Notes: generated from the sequence alone by a model not told the origin. A DNA stretch of 64,000 nt from Desulfobacterales bacterium (GCA_028282295.1 JANQIE010000085.1:16590-80589), one strand, 5' to 3'. Positions 12,808 through 23,157 are shown, counted from the first letter of the stretch. A program made the numbers and translations.

Positions 12808-13327
12808 TTCAGAATCATCATGACGAGATTATATTTCACAGCCTGTTCAGCATGAAATCCATAATTTCTGTTTGAACTCGATTTAAGTAGGGAGTGAAGG
12901 TGTTGTGTCTTGTAGACCTGCGTTGCGCCGGTGAAAACCGGAATCCGGATCCATGGTCCGGGATCCCCTCCAGGATCCCCCCCCAAGATCATCATAGATA
13001 TCGGATCGAGCCCGGCATGACAAACAGATTTTTGATATATTTTTTGAATTACACCTCGATCTCTTGCGCCGGCATGGCGCTCAAGTCACTACGCCCTCTG
13101 ACCTATTGCACACGTAATATATCGTCCTCAAACCGACTTATCTTGAACCACGAGCCGCGCACGGGTGCCAGTGAAAACAACATCGCACCTTGGGTATCGA
13201 TATGTTTCGTCCGGCTATTTTGTTTTTCGGGGTAGAAAAGCGATGATGATTTCCATGCGTGGGTGGTGGGAATAACAAACACGGAAATTCGAACCGCAAC
13301 CGATCACAAGCCGCGGCGAGGCGGCCC

Positions 13328-15622
13328 TTATTCGCTCGGCCCTTTTTCACCCGGCCCTTTGTAACCGCACTCTTTATCCATGCACATTAAAAAAGTGCCC
13401 TCCCTTTTGGTGGTTTTTTCCAGTAGGAAACTCGCCTTGCAAACCGGGCAGGGAGTCGGCACCGGTTTATCCCAGGAGGCAAAATCGCAGCCGGGATATT
13501 TGTTGCAGCCATAAAAAACTTTGCCGCGCCGGGATCTTTTTTCGACCACGTCGCCCTTGCAATCCGGCCGGGGGCAGGTTACCCCGGTACTGTTGCCGGC
13601 ACCGTTGTTGCTGAGTGATTCGGTTTTCTTGCAATCCGGATAACCGCTGCAGGCGATAAATTTGCCGTAGCGTCCCTGTTTGATCACCATCGGTTTGCCG
13701 CAGTTCGGGCAGGTTTTGTCGGTGGCCTCTTCCTCGGCCACCTGCACGACCTGGACGGTCCCTTTTTCGTCACGGGTGTAATCGCTGGAAAAATTGCATT
13801 CCGGATAACCGCTGCATGCCAGGAACAGGCCGTTGCGGCCCATTTTGATGTGAAGCTGCTTTTGGCATTTGGGGCACTCAAGGCCGGTGGGCACACCGAC
13901 CGCCTTCATGCTCTGCATCCCCTCGGCGGCTTTTTCGAGATCCGCCTTAAATGGCTGGTAGAAAAGTCGCAACAGATTCAGAGAGTTCATGTCGGCCGAC
14001 TCAATGCGGTCAAGATCGGTTTCCATCTTGGCGGTAAAATCGACGTTGAACAGATGGGGGAAATTGGCCACCAACAAATCGTTGACAATAAACCCGAGTT
14101 CGGTGGGGTGAAAATACCCCTTGAGGAGTTCCACGTAGCCCTTGTCGCGAATTGTGGATAAAATACTGGCATAGGTGCTGGGCCGGCCGATGCCGTTTTC
14201 CTCCAGTTCCTTGACCAGCGACGCCTCGGAAAAACGGGGCGGCGGCATGGTAAAGTGCTGCTTGGGGTCGATTTTCTGAACCTTCAAAATATCGCCGACC
14301 GTCAGCTCCGGCAGGCGCGGTTTCTTCTTTTCCATTTCGCTTTGAATCTCTTCATCGGCCGAGAGATAAAGCTTCATGAAACCGGGAAACTTGATGGATG
14401 AGCCGCTGGCGTTGAACGTATACGCACCGGCTTTGACGGCCACGCTGATCTGGTTGATCAGCGCTTGTTGCATTTGCGAGGCGACAAAACGATTCCAGAT
14501 CAGACGGTACAGCTTGATTTGATCCTGACTCAAATAAGGAGCCACTTTTTTCGGAGTGTTGAACACCGAGGTTGGCCGAATGGCCTCGTGGGCGTCCTGC
14601 ACCTTGTTCTTGTTTTTAAAATAGCGCGGCTTTTTAAGGGCGTAGTCGTCGCCGTAGTTTTGTTTGATCAGGTCCTGGGCCTCGAGGGCGGCTTCCTGCG
14701 AAATACGGGTGGAGTCGGTTCGCATGTAGGTGATCAACCCCACCGGTTCGCCCGGCCCCAGATCGATCCCTTCATATAGCTGTTGCGCCACAATCATCGT
14801 TTTTTTGGCTGAAAAGCGTAGCTTGCGGATCGATTCCTGCTGTAATTTACTGGTGGTGAACGGGGGTTGGGGATTCCGTTTGGTGGTTTTTTTGAGGACC
14901 TTGTCGACGGTAAACGCGGCTTTTTCCAGATCGGCCAGGATTTTTTTGGCTGCCGCCTCATTGGGAATCTTGATTTTCTTGTCGTCCTTGCGGACCAGTT
15001 TGGCCGGGAAGGGTGGGGGCGTTCGGCCTTCCAAATGGGCGGTCATCGACCAGTATTCTTCCGGTTCAAATGCCTGGATCGCGCGTTCACGTTCGCAAAT
15101 GACCCGCACGGCCACCGATTGGACCCGCCCGGCGCTTAACCCGCCTTTGACTTTACGCCACAGCAGCGGTGACACCTGGTACCCCACCAGCCGATCCAGA
15201 ATACGCCGGGCCTGTTGGGCTTCATATTTGTTCTTGTCCAGGATCAGAGGTTTGGTCATGGCTTCCTGGATGGCCTTTTTGGTCAGTTCGTGAAACAGCA
15301 CCCGATGAAAATTGCGGCCTTTTTTCTTGAGCACATCGGCGGTATGCCAGGCAATCGCCTCGCCTTCGCGGTCCGGGTCGGGGGCCAGGTAGATGTCGGC
15401 AGCGTTGCCGGCCGCCTTTTTCAAGGCGCTGATCACCTTTTGTTTGCCGGGGATACTGCGATATTTCGGTTTGAAGTCGTTTTCAATATCAATCCCGATT
15501 TCCTTGGTCGGCAGATCCTTGATATGCCCCACGGTGGCGGCAATATTAAAATCTTTGCCGAGGTATTTTTTGATGGTGCGTACTTTGGTGGGTGACTCTA
15601 CAACAACAAGTGGTTTGCTCAC
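13328..15622 (-). CDS. topA: DNA topoisomerase I with C-terminal zinc ribbons
   Basis: MSKPLVVVESPTKVRTIKKYLGKDF; GLITYMRTDSTRIS active site; several C-terminal CxxC zinc ribbons. Confidence 0.97.
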   Translation of the reverse strand: MSKPLVVVESPTKVRTIKKYLGKDFNIAATVGHIKDLPTKEIGIDIENDFKPKYRSIPGKQKVISALKKAAGNAADIYLAPDPDREGEAIAWHTADVLKKKGRNFHRVLFHELTKKAIQEAMTKPLILDKNKYEAQQARRILDRLVGYQVSPLLWRKVKGGLSAGRVQSVAVRVICERERAIQAFEPEEYWSMTAHLEGRTPPPFPAKLVRKDDKKIKIPNEAAAKKILADLEKAAFTVDKVLKKTTKRNPQPPFTTSKLQQESIRKLRFSAKKTMIVAQQLYEGIDLGPGEPVGLITYMRTDSTRISQEAALEAQDLIKQNYGDDYALKKPRYFKNKNKVQDAHEAIRPTSVFNTPKKVAPYLSQDQIKLYRLIWNRFVASQMQQALINQISVAVKAGAYTFNASGSSIKFPGFMKLYLSADEEIQSEMEKKKPRLPELTVGDILKVQKIDPKQHFTMPPPRFSEASLVKELEENGIGRPSTYASILSTIRDKGYVELLKGYFHPTELGFIVNDLLVANFPHLFNVDFTAKMETDLDRIESADMNSLNLLRLFYQPFKADLEKAAEGMQSMKAVGVPTGLECPKCQKQLHIKMGRNGLFLACSGYPECNFSSDYTRDEKGTVQVVQVAEEEATDKTCPNCGKPMVIKQGRYGKFIACSGYPDCKKTESLSNNGAGNSTGVTCPRPDCKGDVVEKRSRRGKVFYGCNKYPGCDFASWDKPVPTPCPVCKASFLLEKTTKREGTFLMCMDKECGYKGPGEKGPSE

Positions 15623-15641
15623 GACGGTCCTCTTTTATGCT

Positions 15642-16784
15642 TCAACGTGATGCCTGGTTTTCACGGACAAAATGTTTGCCCGGTAGTTGGTTAATATAAC
15701 CATTGATTTCAAGGTCGAGCAAAATTTCGGATAATTTTGCAGGCGCCAAGCCGGTTAAGCGTGTCAGTTCATCGATATGAATCGCATAGGGTTCCAGCGC
15801 GTCGAGGACGCGCAATTGGTCGGCCGGCAGCCCCTTGTCCGGCGGCGTGCCGGCAGCGGGCGCCGGTTCTTCATTGCGTAGCGACGCCAGCACGGCCGGT
15901 TCGATTTGCGGCATCAATTCATCCAGAATGTCCCGGCCGTTCTCAATCAGTTTGGCGCCTTCGCGGATCAAGCGATGCGTGCCGCTGCTGCTTTGGGACT
16001 GAATGCTGCCGGGCACAGCGAACACCTCCCGATTTTGCTCCATGGCCAAGCGCGCCGTGATCAAAGATCCGCTTTTTTGCGCCGCTTCCACGATGACGGT
16101 TCCCATGGTCATGCCGCTGATGATGCGGTTACGCTGGGGAAAATGGAACGGTTCCGGCGCGGCGTTCATGGGAAATTCGCTGACCACCGCGCCGTTTGCG
16201 GCGATCTGCTTGAACAAGGCGCGGTTTTGGGGTGGATATATCCGATCCAAACCACTGCCCAAAACCGTTATAGTCCGCCCTTGGGCGGCTAATGCGCCAT
16301 TGTGGGCGGCGGTATCGATGCCGCGCGCACCGCCGCTGACAATGGTGAAACCGGCCCCGGCCAGTTCGCCGGCCAATTGATGCGCGTTTTTCAAGCCGTA
16401 GCGCGTGGCCTTGCGCGATCCCACAATGGCTGCGGCCGGCTCCAGGTTCTCCAACGTCCCCTCGACGTACAGAATCGGCGGCGGGTCCGGAATCCGTTGC
16501 AGCAGGAGCGGATATTGCGGTGAATCCAGGGTGACCAACCGGCAGCCACAATCCCGTACACGGTCAAGATCCCGACGGACGGCGTCACTTGCCCGGGGCT
16601 TTCGTAGCGCATTTGCCAGACGCACCGATACCCCTTTCACACGGCCAAGTGCGTCGCGGTCGGCGCAAAAAATATTCTGCGGCGTTTTAAACTGTTCAAT
16701 TAGTCGTTTTATTAGATAGTTACCGACGCCCGGAATACTCTTCAGAATCAGCCAGGCCAGCTCCGGCTCCATACGTGACTGCAA
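15642..16784 (-). CDS. dprA: DNA processing protein DprA
   Basis: AAAIVGSRKATRYGLKNAHQLAGELAGAGFTIVSGGARGIDTAAHNGAL Rossmann signature. Confidence 0.95.
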   Translation of the reverse strand: MQSRMEPELAWLILKSIPGVGNYLIKRLIEQFKTPQNIFCADRDALGRVKGVSVRLANALRKPRASDAVRRDLDRVRDCGCRLVTLDSPQYPLLLQRIPDPPPILYVEGTLENLEPAAAIVGSRKATRYGLKNAHQLAGELAGAGFTIVSGGARGIDTAAHNGALAAQGRTITVLGSGLDRIYPPQNRALFKQIAANGAVVSEFPMNAAPEPFHFPQRNRIISGMTMGTVIVEAAQKSGSLITARLAMEQNREVFAVPGSIQSQSSSGTHRLIREGAKLIENGRDILDELMPQIEPAVLASLRNEEPAPAAGTPPDKGLPADQLRVLDALEPYAIHIDELTRLTGLAPAKLSEILLDLEINGYINQLPGKHFVRENQASR

Positions 16785-16830
16785 ATTTGTTGCCTATCCT
16801 TGATGAGATTATCAAAAAAAATAAAAAAGA

Positions 16831-16857
16831 ACCTTCTTCCGGCGAGGGGGAGAAGGT
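16831..16857 (-). terminator. Intrinsic terminator downstream of the 17031-17842 cassette
   Basis: Minus strand ACCTTCTCCC-CCTCGCC-GGAAGAAGGT then TCTTTTTTATTTTTTTT. Confidence 0.7.
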
Positions 16858-17030
16858 CGTTGTGAGGGCAAGTTGTTGTTTGTCATGAAAACCATTAAAA
16901 TCAATTAAGAATTATGAATTGGGAATTAAGAATCGCGGTTGGCCGTCATGATAAAAACGAGTACTATCCGTTGTTCTTAATTCTTAATGTTGACGACTAA
17001 ACGATTCAGTCAGGCCGGCAATCATTTAAA

Positions 17031-17336
17031 TCAGCGGTGCGGTTTTTTGCGCCCGCTGGGTTTGTGTTTGAGCATGTCTTGTGTCCGCGACCAAACATAT
17101 TGCGACAGCAAAGTGATAATGATGACAAATAGTAATGAAAGTGTAAGCATGTATAATAATTCGAAGTCGGATAATTCCTCACCATTTGCAATGTCGAAAA
17201 GGCTTGTGAGCCAGATTGAGGTTTTTTCCGGAGGGCGCGGAAACATGTCCGGATGTTTACCCCAGAAATAAACCAATGAGAAGGTTGCTCCGATAATCCA
17301 AGTTCCAACAAAAAATTTTTTGATGGACGGCTTCAT
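17031..17336 (-). CDS. Small two-TM hypothetical protein; candidate immunity protein of the adjacent Tlde1-like protein
   Basis: MKPSIKKFFVGTWIIGATFSLVYFWG...LLYMLTLSLLFVIIITLLSQYVW; ATGA overlap with the upstream Tlde1-like ORF; AT-rich. Confidence 0.6.
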   Translation of the reverse strand: MKPSIKKFFVGTWIIGATFSLVYFWGKHPDMFPRPPEKTSIWLTSLFDIANGEELSDFELLYMLTLSLLFVIIITLLSQYVWSRTQDMLKHKPSGRKKPHR

Positions 17337-17842
17337 CTAACCGTCACCTTGCCGTAGGCTTCCAAACCCACTTCCGGTATGGTAACAGTCTCACTTCCTT
17401 TTAAAATTGTTCGCAAAAAATTGTAGTCAGATTGTTTTTCAATGACAATACATCCATAGCTTAGTCCCAAAGGTCCTTTGGGGTGAAGCCTAAATTTTCC
17501 TCTTTTTACCAAGTTACAATAAGTTTCATCATCGATTTTTTCATCAATTGCGTATAATGCAAACCATTCGTCCCTGCCTGTGAATAAATCTCGCAACGGA
17601 CCGAGGAGACCTCCGGATTGTCTATCGAAGATATAATAAGAACCTGGTGGAATGGGTCCTAAATTGGGTAGACAGACTGAAATTCTTCGATTTCTATGTT
17701 CGCCGACACCTGAGAATGCTGCAAATTTTGTCACTCCAGCTTGGAAAACACTCATGAATTCATTGTTTAGTGTGAATGAACAATTAACCAATCTATTTCT
17801 CTTTTCATTTAATGGTGCTTCAAGTTTATTATCCAATGCCAT
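17333..17842 (-). CDS. Tlde1/DUF2778-like (L,D-transpeptidase-type) putative effector
   Basis: GPIPPGSYYIFDRQSGGLLG...DEWFALYAIDEKIDDETYCNLVKRGKFRLHPKGPLGLSYGCIVI: conserved His and SxGCI motif of the Tlde1/DUF2778 family. Confidence 0.75.
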   Translation of the reverse strand: MALDNKLEAPLNEKRNRLVNCSFTLNNEFMSVFQAGVTKFAAFSGVGEHRNRRISVCLPNLGPIPPGSYYIFDRQSGGLLGPLRDLFTGRDEWFALYAIDEKIDDETYCNLVKRGKFRLHPKGPLGLSYGCIVIEKQSDYNFLRTILKGSETVTIPEVGLEAYGKVTVR

Positions 17843-17869
17843 TAACTTGCTGTAGGAGGAGCGGCTTTT

Positions 17870-18712
17870 TTATTCTCGTATTTTTTTAAGCATTTGCTCA
17901 GCCTTGCCGCCGGCCTTGCTGAAGGGGTAGCTTTTGATTACTTCCTTTAAGAAAATGCGCGCATTGGCTTTATCGTTGACTGACAGATAGGCGTAGCCGG
18001 TTTTCAACAGTGCGTCCGGCACTTTGCTGCCGTCCGGGTACTTTAGTACGACGTTTTTAAAAATCTGAATCGATTCCTGGAATCGTTTTTCCGCGTAGTG
18101 GCATTCCCCGGCCCAATAGAGCGCATTGTCCGCCAGGTCGTGGGTGGGGTGTTGCTGCGCCATGCGCATGAAAAGTGGCAACGCCTCACTGTATTTATTC
18201 TCCTGATAGGCGGCAAGCGCCTTGCGATAGAGGGTCTCCGCGCTGACTGCGGGGGCTTTGGGCGGTTTTGCCGGTTGGGCGGCCGGCGGGGGCTGCGGCG
18301 TCAACCGGGCCATTGGCGCCTTTGCCGGTGCCGGTGTTTGCGGCGCAACAGCCGATGTCTGCGGTGCTTTTGACGGCCCTAAGTCAGATGTCCGTATTTT
18401 ACCGAACGCGTTGTTGGGGGCTTGCGGCTGCGGTGCCCTGGCCGCGGGTGCTTTGTGACCCGGCAGGTCGTTTTTGCCAACACCGAGCCGCTCCATGTCG
18501 CGCAGGGTGCGTTGGTGGTTGTCGACCATAAATTGAATCACCGAGATTCGATGATAGATCTCCTCCAACTTGCGGTTGGCTTCGGCGATCTGTTTTTCCA
18601 GCAACATGATGTTGGTGCGGTAGGGGTCTTCCACCTTTGGGGCCGTTGTGGCGCAACCTGCCAACAAGGTGGTGAACACGGCGAACGTAATCAAGACGCG
18701 GGCATGTCTCAT
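17870..18712 (-). CDS. ybgF: Tol-Pal system protein YbgF/CpoB
   Basis: Lipoprotein/coiled-coil N-terminus and C-terminal TPRs (ETLYRKALAAYQENKYSEALPLFMRMAQQHPTHDLADNALYWAGECHY). Confidence 0.85.
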   Translation of the reverse strand: MRHARVLITFAVFTTLLAGCATTAPKVEDPYRTNIMLLEKQIAEANRKLEEIYHRISVIQFMVDNHQRTLRDMERLGVGKNDLPGHKAPAARAPQPQAPNNAFGKIRTSDLGPSKAPQTSAVAPQTPAPAKAPMARLTPQPPPAAQPAKPPKAPAVSAETLYRKALAAYQENKYSEALPLFMRMAQQHPTHDLADNALYWAGECHYAEKRFQESIQIFKNVVLKYPDGSKVPDALLKTGYAYLSVNDKANARIFLKEVIKSYPFSKAGGKAEQMLKKIRE

Positions 18713-18735
18713 TGCGACTCCTTCATCCGGTGCGG

Positions 18736-19773
18736 TTATTTTTTTGCGCGACCCTGCCACGCCAGCAGAATCGGACTGGCTACATAGATAGATGAATAGG
18801 TCCCGACCATGACACCGACGATCAGAGCAAAGGCAAAGTCGTGGATGATGCCGCCGCCGAGCACAAACAGGGTCACGACCACGACCAGGGTGGTAAACGA
18901 GGTCAGGATGGTCCGGCCCAGGGTTTCGTTGACACTGCGGTTGATGATGGTGGTCAGGGGATTGCGGTGATATTTTCGCAGGTTTTCACGGATACGATCG
19001 TAAACGATAATCGTGTCGTTGAGCGAATACCCGATAATCGTCAGCAACGCGGCGATAATCGGCAAGGTAAATTCTTTGTCGAAAATGGAAAACAGGCCGA
19101 CGGTGATCGTCACATCATGAATCAACGCCACGATGGCGCCCATGGCATATTTTAGCTCCAGGAACCAGAACAGGGCAATGGCCACAATCAGCGCGCCCAC
19201 CATGAGCCAGGGAATATTAAAACCGACTGACTTGAACAGATAGACCGCCAGCGCCAGGACGGCGGCGATAACGATGCTGACCATCCATTTCAGCTCGAAA
19301 CGTCCTGAAATATAAACCGTGATCAGAAGCAGGGCGATAAACATCGCCAGCAGGGCTTTTTCCCGCAGGCTTTTGCCGACCTGAGGGCCGACCATCTCGA
19401 ACGATTCGATGCTGAGTTTGACACCGGTGGCCGCTTCGATCGCGCCTTGCATTTTGGTGCTGATGGCGTCATCGGCGGCGACGTTGCTGTCGATCAGGAT
19501 GCGGTAGGTGTTCGCGCCGGGCCGATCGTACTGTTGAACCGACGCATTGCCCAGTTCAATGGCGGCCAGACCGGCCTTGAGGGCCTCGATCGACACCTGT
19601 GACTCAAATTTGATCCGCATTTCCGCGCCGCCGACAAAATCAATCCCTTGCTTGGGGCCGCCGTGAATGACCAGGGAGATGATACTGATCAGAATCATGG
19701 CCACCGAAATGGCAAACGCGACTTTGCGAAAGCCGATGAAATTGATGTTGATATCAGGTTTAATCAGTTGCAT
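18736..19773 (-). CDS. secF: Protein translocase subunit SecF
   Basis: GIDFVGGAEMRIKF, SLNDTIIVYDRIRENLR; next to secD. Confidence 0.96.
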   Translation of the reverse strand: MQLIKPDININFIGFRKVAFAISVAMILISIISLVIHGGPKQGIDFVGGAEMRIKFESQVSIEALKAGLAAIELGNASVQQYDRPGANTYRILIDSNVAADDAISTKMQGAIEAATGVKLSIESFEMVGPQVGKSLREKALLAMFIALLLITVYISGRFELKWMVSIVIAAVLALAVYLFKSVGFNIPWLMVGALIVAIALFWFLELKYAMGAIVALIHDVTITVGLFSIFDKEFTLPIIAALLTIIGYSLNDTIIVYDRIRENLRKYHRNPLTTIINRSVNETLGRTILTSFTTLVVVVTLFVLGGGIIHDFAFALIVGVMVGTYSSIYVASPILLAWQGRAKK

Positions 19774-19828
19774 GCAACTTGTCCTTTTTGATTGAAAAGA
19801 TTCAAACCGGAACCGCGTCCGGCCAATA

Positions 19829-21412
19829 TCAGATACTTAGCTGTTTCAACCGCCGTTTGCCCAGCAGCGTGTCGAACACGGCCCGTGACAGGATCAGTGC
19901 GGTGAACAGGCTCGACACGACCCCTAAACTCAGGGTCACGGCAAAACCCTTCACCGGTCCGCTACCAAAGGCGTAAAGCACCAGGGCAGCAATAAACGTG
20001 GTGACATTGGCGTCCAGAATGGTCAAAGTGGCGCGGTCATACCCGGCATCCACGGCAGCCCGCGCGGATTTGCCGATGCGCAGCTCTTCCCGGATCCGTT
20101 CGAAGATCAGCACATTGGCGTCGACGGCCATGCCGATGGTTAAAATGATCCCGGCAATGCCGGGCAACGTCAAGGTGGCATCGAACGCCGCCAGACCGCC
20201 GGCAATCAGGATGATGTTGACGATCAGGGCCAGATTGGCAATCAAACCGGCCCCCTTGTAATAGATCATCATGAAAAGGATGACCAGGGCACCGCCGATG
20301 AGCATGGAGACGAGCCCTTTGCGGATGGAATCGGCACCCAGGGAAGGGCCGACTTTCTTTTCGTATAGCGTTTCCACCGGTGTTGGAAACGCTTCACGCA
20401 GCACCAGGGCCAGATCCTTGGCGCTTTCGTCGGTGAACTGACCGCTGATGATGGCATCGCCGGCAATTTTTTGCCGGATAACCGGGGCTGAATAGACCTC
20501 GTTGTCCAACACGATGGCCAGTCGTTTGCCGACGTTGGCCTCAGTCAGGCGTTCAAAAATGCGCGCCCCTTTGCGGTCGAATTTTATAGCGACGATCGGT
20601 TCGTTGGTTTGCTGGTCGAATTGCACGCGCGCTTCGGTTAAATACGCCCCGGTCAGTTCCGCTCTTTTTTTAAGCAGAATCGGTTGCCCCTTGGCGTCCG
20701 AACTTTTGTTGTTGAAATATAAAACCTGACTGCCCGGCGGGACCCTGCCTTGCAGGGCGCTGTTCAGATCGTTGATTTCGTCCACCAGTTTGAATTCAAT
20801 CTGGCCGGTTCGCACCAGCAGGTCTTTGACTTTGCTTTCATCCTTGATGCCGGGCAGTTGCACGATGATCTGTTTTTCCCCCTGGGGCCGGATATCCGGT
20901 TCACGCGTGCCGGTAAAATCGACACGGTTGCGGATCTTATTCAGGGCCTGATCGGCAGCTTGCCGTTTGAGGCGCTGCACCTCTTCGGGGGTGAGGGTCA
21001 AATCGAAGGTGCTGTGATCGACATCCTTGCGGGTCTCTATTTTCAGGGTGGGGTAGTCGTCTTCAAGCAGTTTTTGCAGCTTGTCCAGTTCCGTGTTGGC
21101 GCTGGTTGTGATTTGGATATGGGTGGGACCCGGCTTCTTGATACCGGCAACGCGAATGCGGTCCTTGCGCAAGGTGCGCCGCAATTCGTCATACATGCGA
21201 TTGACTGTATCAGCGACGGCTTTGTCGGTATCGACCTCCAACACCAGATGCAGGCCCCCCTGCAGATCGAGCCCCAGATTGATTTTTTTATGCGGCCAAA
21301 GGGTCGGATCCTCTAATTGTTGTGACACCATGTGGACGGTCGGCATCACACAGATGATTGCGGCCACCAAAACCGCCGCAATAAAGACCGCTCTCCATGA
21401 AAAGTTGCTCAA
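19829..21412 (-). CDS. secD: Protein translocase subunit SecD
   Basis: INLGLDLQGGLHLVLEVD, TLPGIAGIILTIGMAVDANVLIFERIREELR. Confidence 0.97.
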   Translation of the reverse strand: MSNFSWRAVFIAAVLVAAIICVMPTVHMVSQQLEDPTLWPHKKINLGLDLQGGLHLVLEVDTDKAVADTVNRMYDELRRTLRKDRIRVAGIKKPGPTHIQITTSANTELDKLQKLLEDDYPTLKIETRKDVDHSTFDLTLTPEEVQRLKRQAADQALNKIRNRVDFTGTREPDIRPQGEKQIIVQLPGIKDESKVKDLLVRTGQIEFKLVDEINDLNSALQGRVPPGSQVLYFNNKSSDAKGQPILLKKRAELTGAYLTEARVQFDQQTNEPIVAIKFDRKGARIFERLTEANVGKRLAIVLDNEVYSAPVIRQKIAGDAIISGQFTDESAKDLALVLREAFPTPVETLYEKKVGPSLGADSIRKGLVSMLIGGALVILFMMIYYKGAGLIANLALIVNIILIAGGLAAFDATLTLPGIAGIILTIGMAVDANVLIFERIREELRIGKSARAAVDAGYDRATLTILDANVTTFIAALVLYAFGSGPVKGFAVTLSLGVVSSLFTALILSRAVFDTLLGKRRLKQLSI

Positions 21413-21723
21413 TGCTCCGTTCCTTTCTTTTGCTGTCCGGCGTCTTGTCTTTGAATTCGGCGTTCGCCGGCCGCTGGTGAGTTCGATCTAGCCGCGCGGC
21501 ATGCATCAATACCGGTTGATGGCATCCTCGTGCAAGAACACGTGTCTAACGCGTACTCCCTGCACAGCAGGCGCCGCCGGTTTGATTCTGTGGCGGCGGC
21601 CCACTTTGCCCGGGCACCAACTAACAAAACGCAATCCAGGGGCGCTGTTTGGCGCGCTTTCAGGATAAGTCGCACGACCCGTGCATAGACGCCCATGTAT
21701 ACAAGACGAGACCGTCGCGAAAT

Positions 21724-22110
21724 CTATTTGGAATCGTTTGAATCTTTTTTTTCGTCTTTTTTCTTTTCGTCTTTTTTCGGCTGGGACTGGGCCGCGGGTT
21801 TGACCAGCGTCGAAACGTTGGCGCGATTGACTTTTACCCGCACTTTGTCGGCGATTTCCACGGTCAGCACATTTTCATCGACCCCGGTAATGCGGCCATA
21901 GATGCCGCCGCCGGTGATAACCCGATCGCCTTTTTTGAGGGCACCGAGCATTTCCCGGTGCTCTTTCTGGCGTTTTTGCTGGGGGCGAATCAACAGAAAA
22001 TAAAAGACGACGAAAATAAGAATAAACGGCAACATGCCGCCCAAACCACCGACACCGCCCTGACCGGCCGCGCCGCCGGATGTACCCATTGCGTATGCGA
22101 GATCGACCAA
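21724..22110 (-). CDS. yajC: Preprotein translocase subunit YajC
   Basis: FYFLLIRPQQKRQKEHREMLGALKKGDRVITGGGIYGRITG. Confidence 0.95.
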   Translation of the reverse strand: MVDLAYAMGTSGGAAGQGGVGGLGGMLPFILIFVVFYFLLIRPQQKRQKEHREMLGALKKGDRVITGGGIYGRITGVDENVLTVEIADKVRVKVNRANVSTLVKPAAQSQPKKDEKKKDEKKDSNDSK

Positions 22111-22270
22111 AACAAAACCTCCTTAACCCGAATTAAATGTATTTTTTGAATCTGTTTGTGTTATTTTTTTTAAAAAATGGCGCACATATACTTTAATTTA
22201 TTGATGACGTCAAATCATTCTTGCCGGTGGTTGGGGACTGGTGAACTTTCAAGACGTGGGATTGCAGCTT

Positions 22271-22367
22271 GTGTCCATCCGCAAATAGCATCTTTTGGTT
22301 CAGACCAAGGTCGCAATCGGGCTACGGTCTTGGCCTGAACCAAAAGCGACTATTTGCGGCTGGACAC
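22271..22367. repeat. Dispersed nested-palindrome repeat, copy R1 (short form)
   Basis: gtgtccatccgcaaatagcatcttttggttca...tgaaccaaaagcgactatttgcggctggacac: long inverted termini. Confidence 0.85.
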
Positions 22368-22388
22368 GAACTTACGACATTTCGGTGG

Positions 22389-23153
22389 TTACTGCTCGGC
22401 CGGTATCCACAGATTTTCGCCGTCGAACTGGATCATGTTCACATTTTGATAATCGATGCTGTCCAGCAGTTCAAATACCCTTCCCATGTTGTAGACGACA
22501 ATCTTGGTCAACGGTTCCAGCAGGTTCAGGTCGGACGACAGTTTTTTTTCCTGTATATTATAAATGTAGACCATTCGTTCCGAAAACTTCAGCAGTTTGC
22601 CGATCCCGGAGCTATAGCCCGAGGCGGCCGGCTCATCCGACCGGGGGGACAATTCCACCCCTTTGCGGTAAAAATAGTCTTTCAAGAGTTTAAAATGGAT
22701 GTTCCAGATGTTGTCGCCGGGCTGGACGACGTGGATGCCGTAGAGGGCATCCTTGGATGCGGATGAGTCTGTTGCGGCGATATCTTTCTCCACAACTTCG
22801 CCTTCTTTAAGTTTGATTTCGTCCAGAATCGTCTGCATGCGCACCGTGGTGTCCCCCACCTTGATCGATTCGTCGGGCTTGACCAGCGCATCGAGCCCCT
22901 GCCCGACCCCAAGCTCGTCCTTGCGCGCTTGCATGATCGACTTCAGATCTTCATCTTTTTCAAGTTGGTCGTAATCGATCACCGTTTCCGGTTCAACCGC
23001 CACCTGCGTTTTGGGTGCGACTTGCGCGGCCGGTTGGACGGGCGTTTTACGGGAGAAGAATTGGGATGCAACTATGATAGCGATGAGAACCACCGCCAGG
23101 CACATGACGATGAAGAACATTTTGCGCGATGAATCCAATGGCTGTTTCGGCAT
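22389..23153 (-). CDS. Hypothetical membrane-anchored protein with LysM-like segment
   Basis: N-terminal TM (MFFIVMCLAVVLIAIIVASQFF) and GIHVVQPGDNIWNIHFKLLKDYF; adjacent to rng. Confidence 0.7.
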   Translation of the reverse strand: MPKQPLDSSRKMFFIVMCLAVVLIAIIVASQFFSRKTPVQPAAQVAPKTQVAVEPETVIDYDQLEKDEDLKSIMQARKDELGVGQGLDALVKPDESIKVGDTTVRMQTILDEIKLKEGEVVEKDIAATDSSASKDALYGIHVVQPGDNIWNIHFKLLKDYFYRKGVELSPRSDEPAASGYSSGIGKLLKFSERMVYIYNIQEKKLSSDLNLLEPLTKIVVYNMGRVFELLDSIDYQNVNMIQFDGENLWIPAEQ

Positions 23154-23157
23154 GCTA

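Noticed and set aside
12894-13350. Small ORFs in the intergenic region between the hybrid kinase and topA
   Set aside because: Low-complexity, overlap REP-like debris (ggatcgagcccggcatgaca) and lack SD or family similarity.
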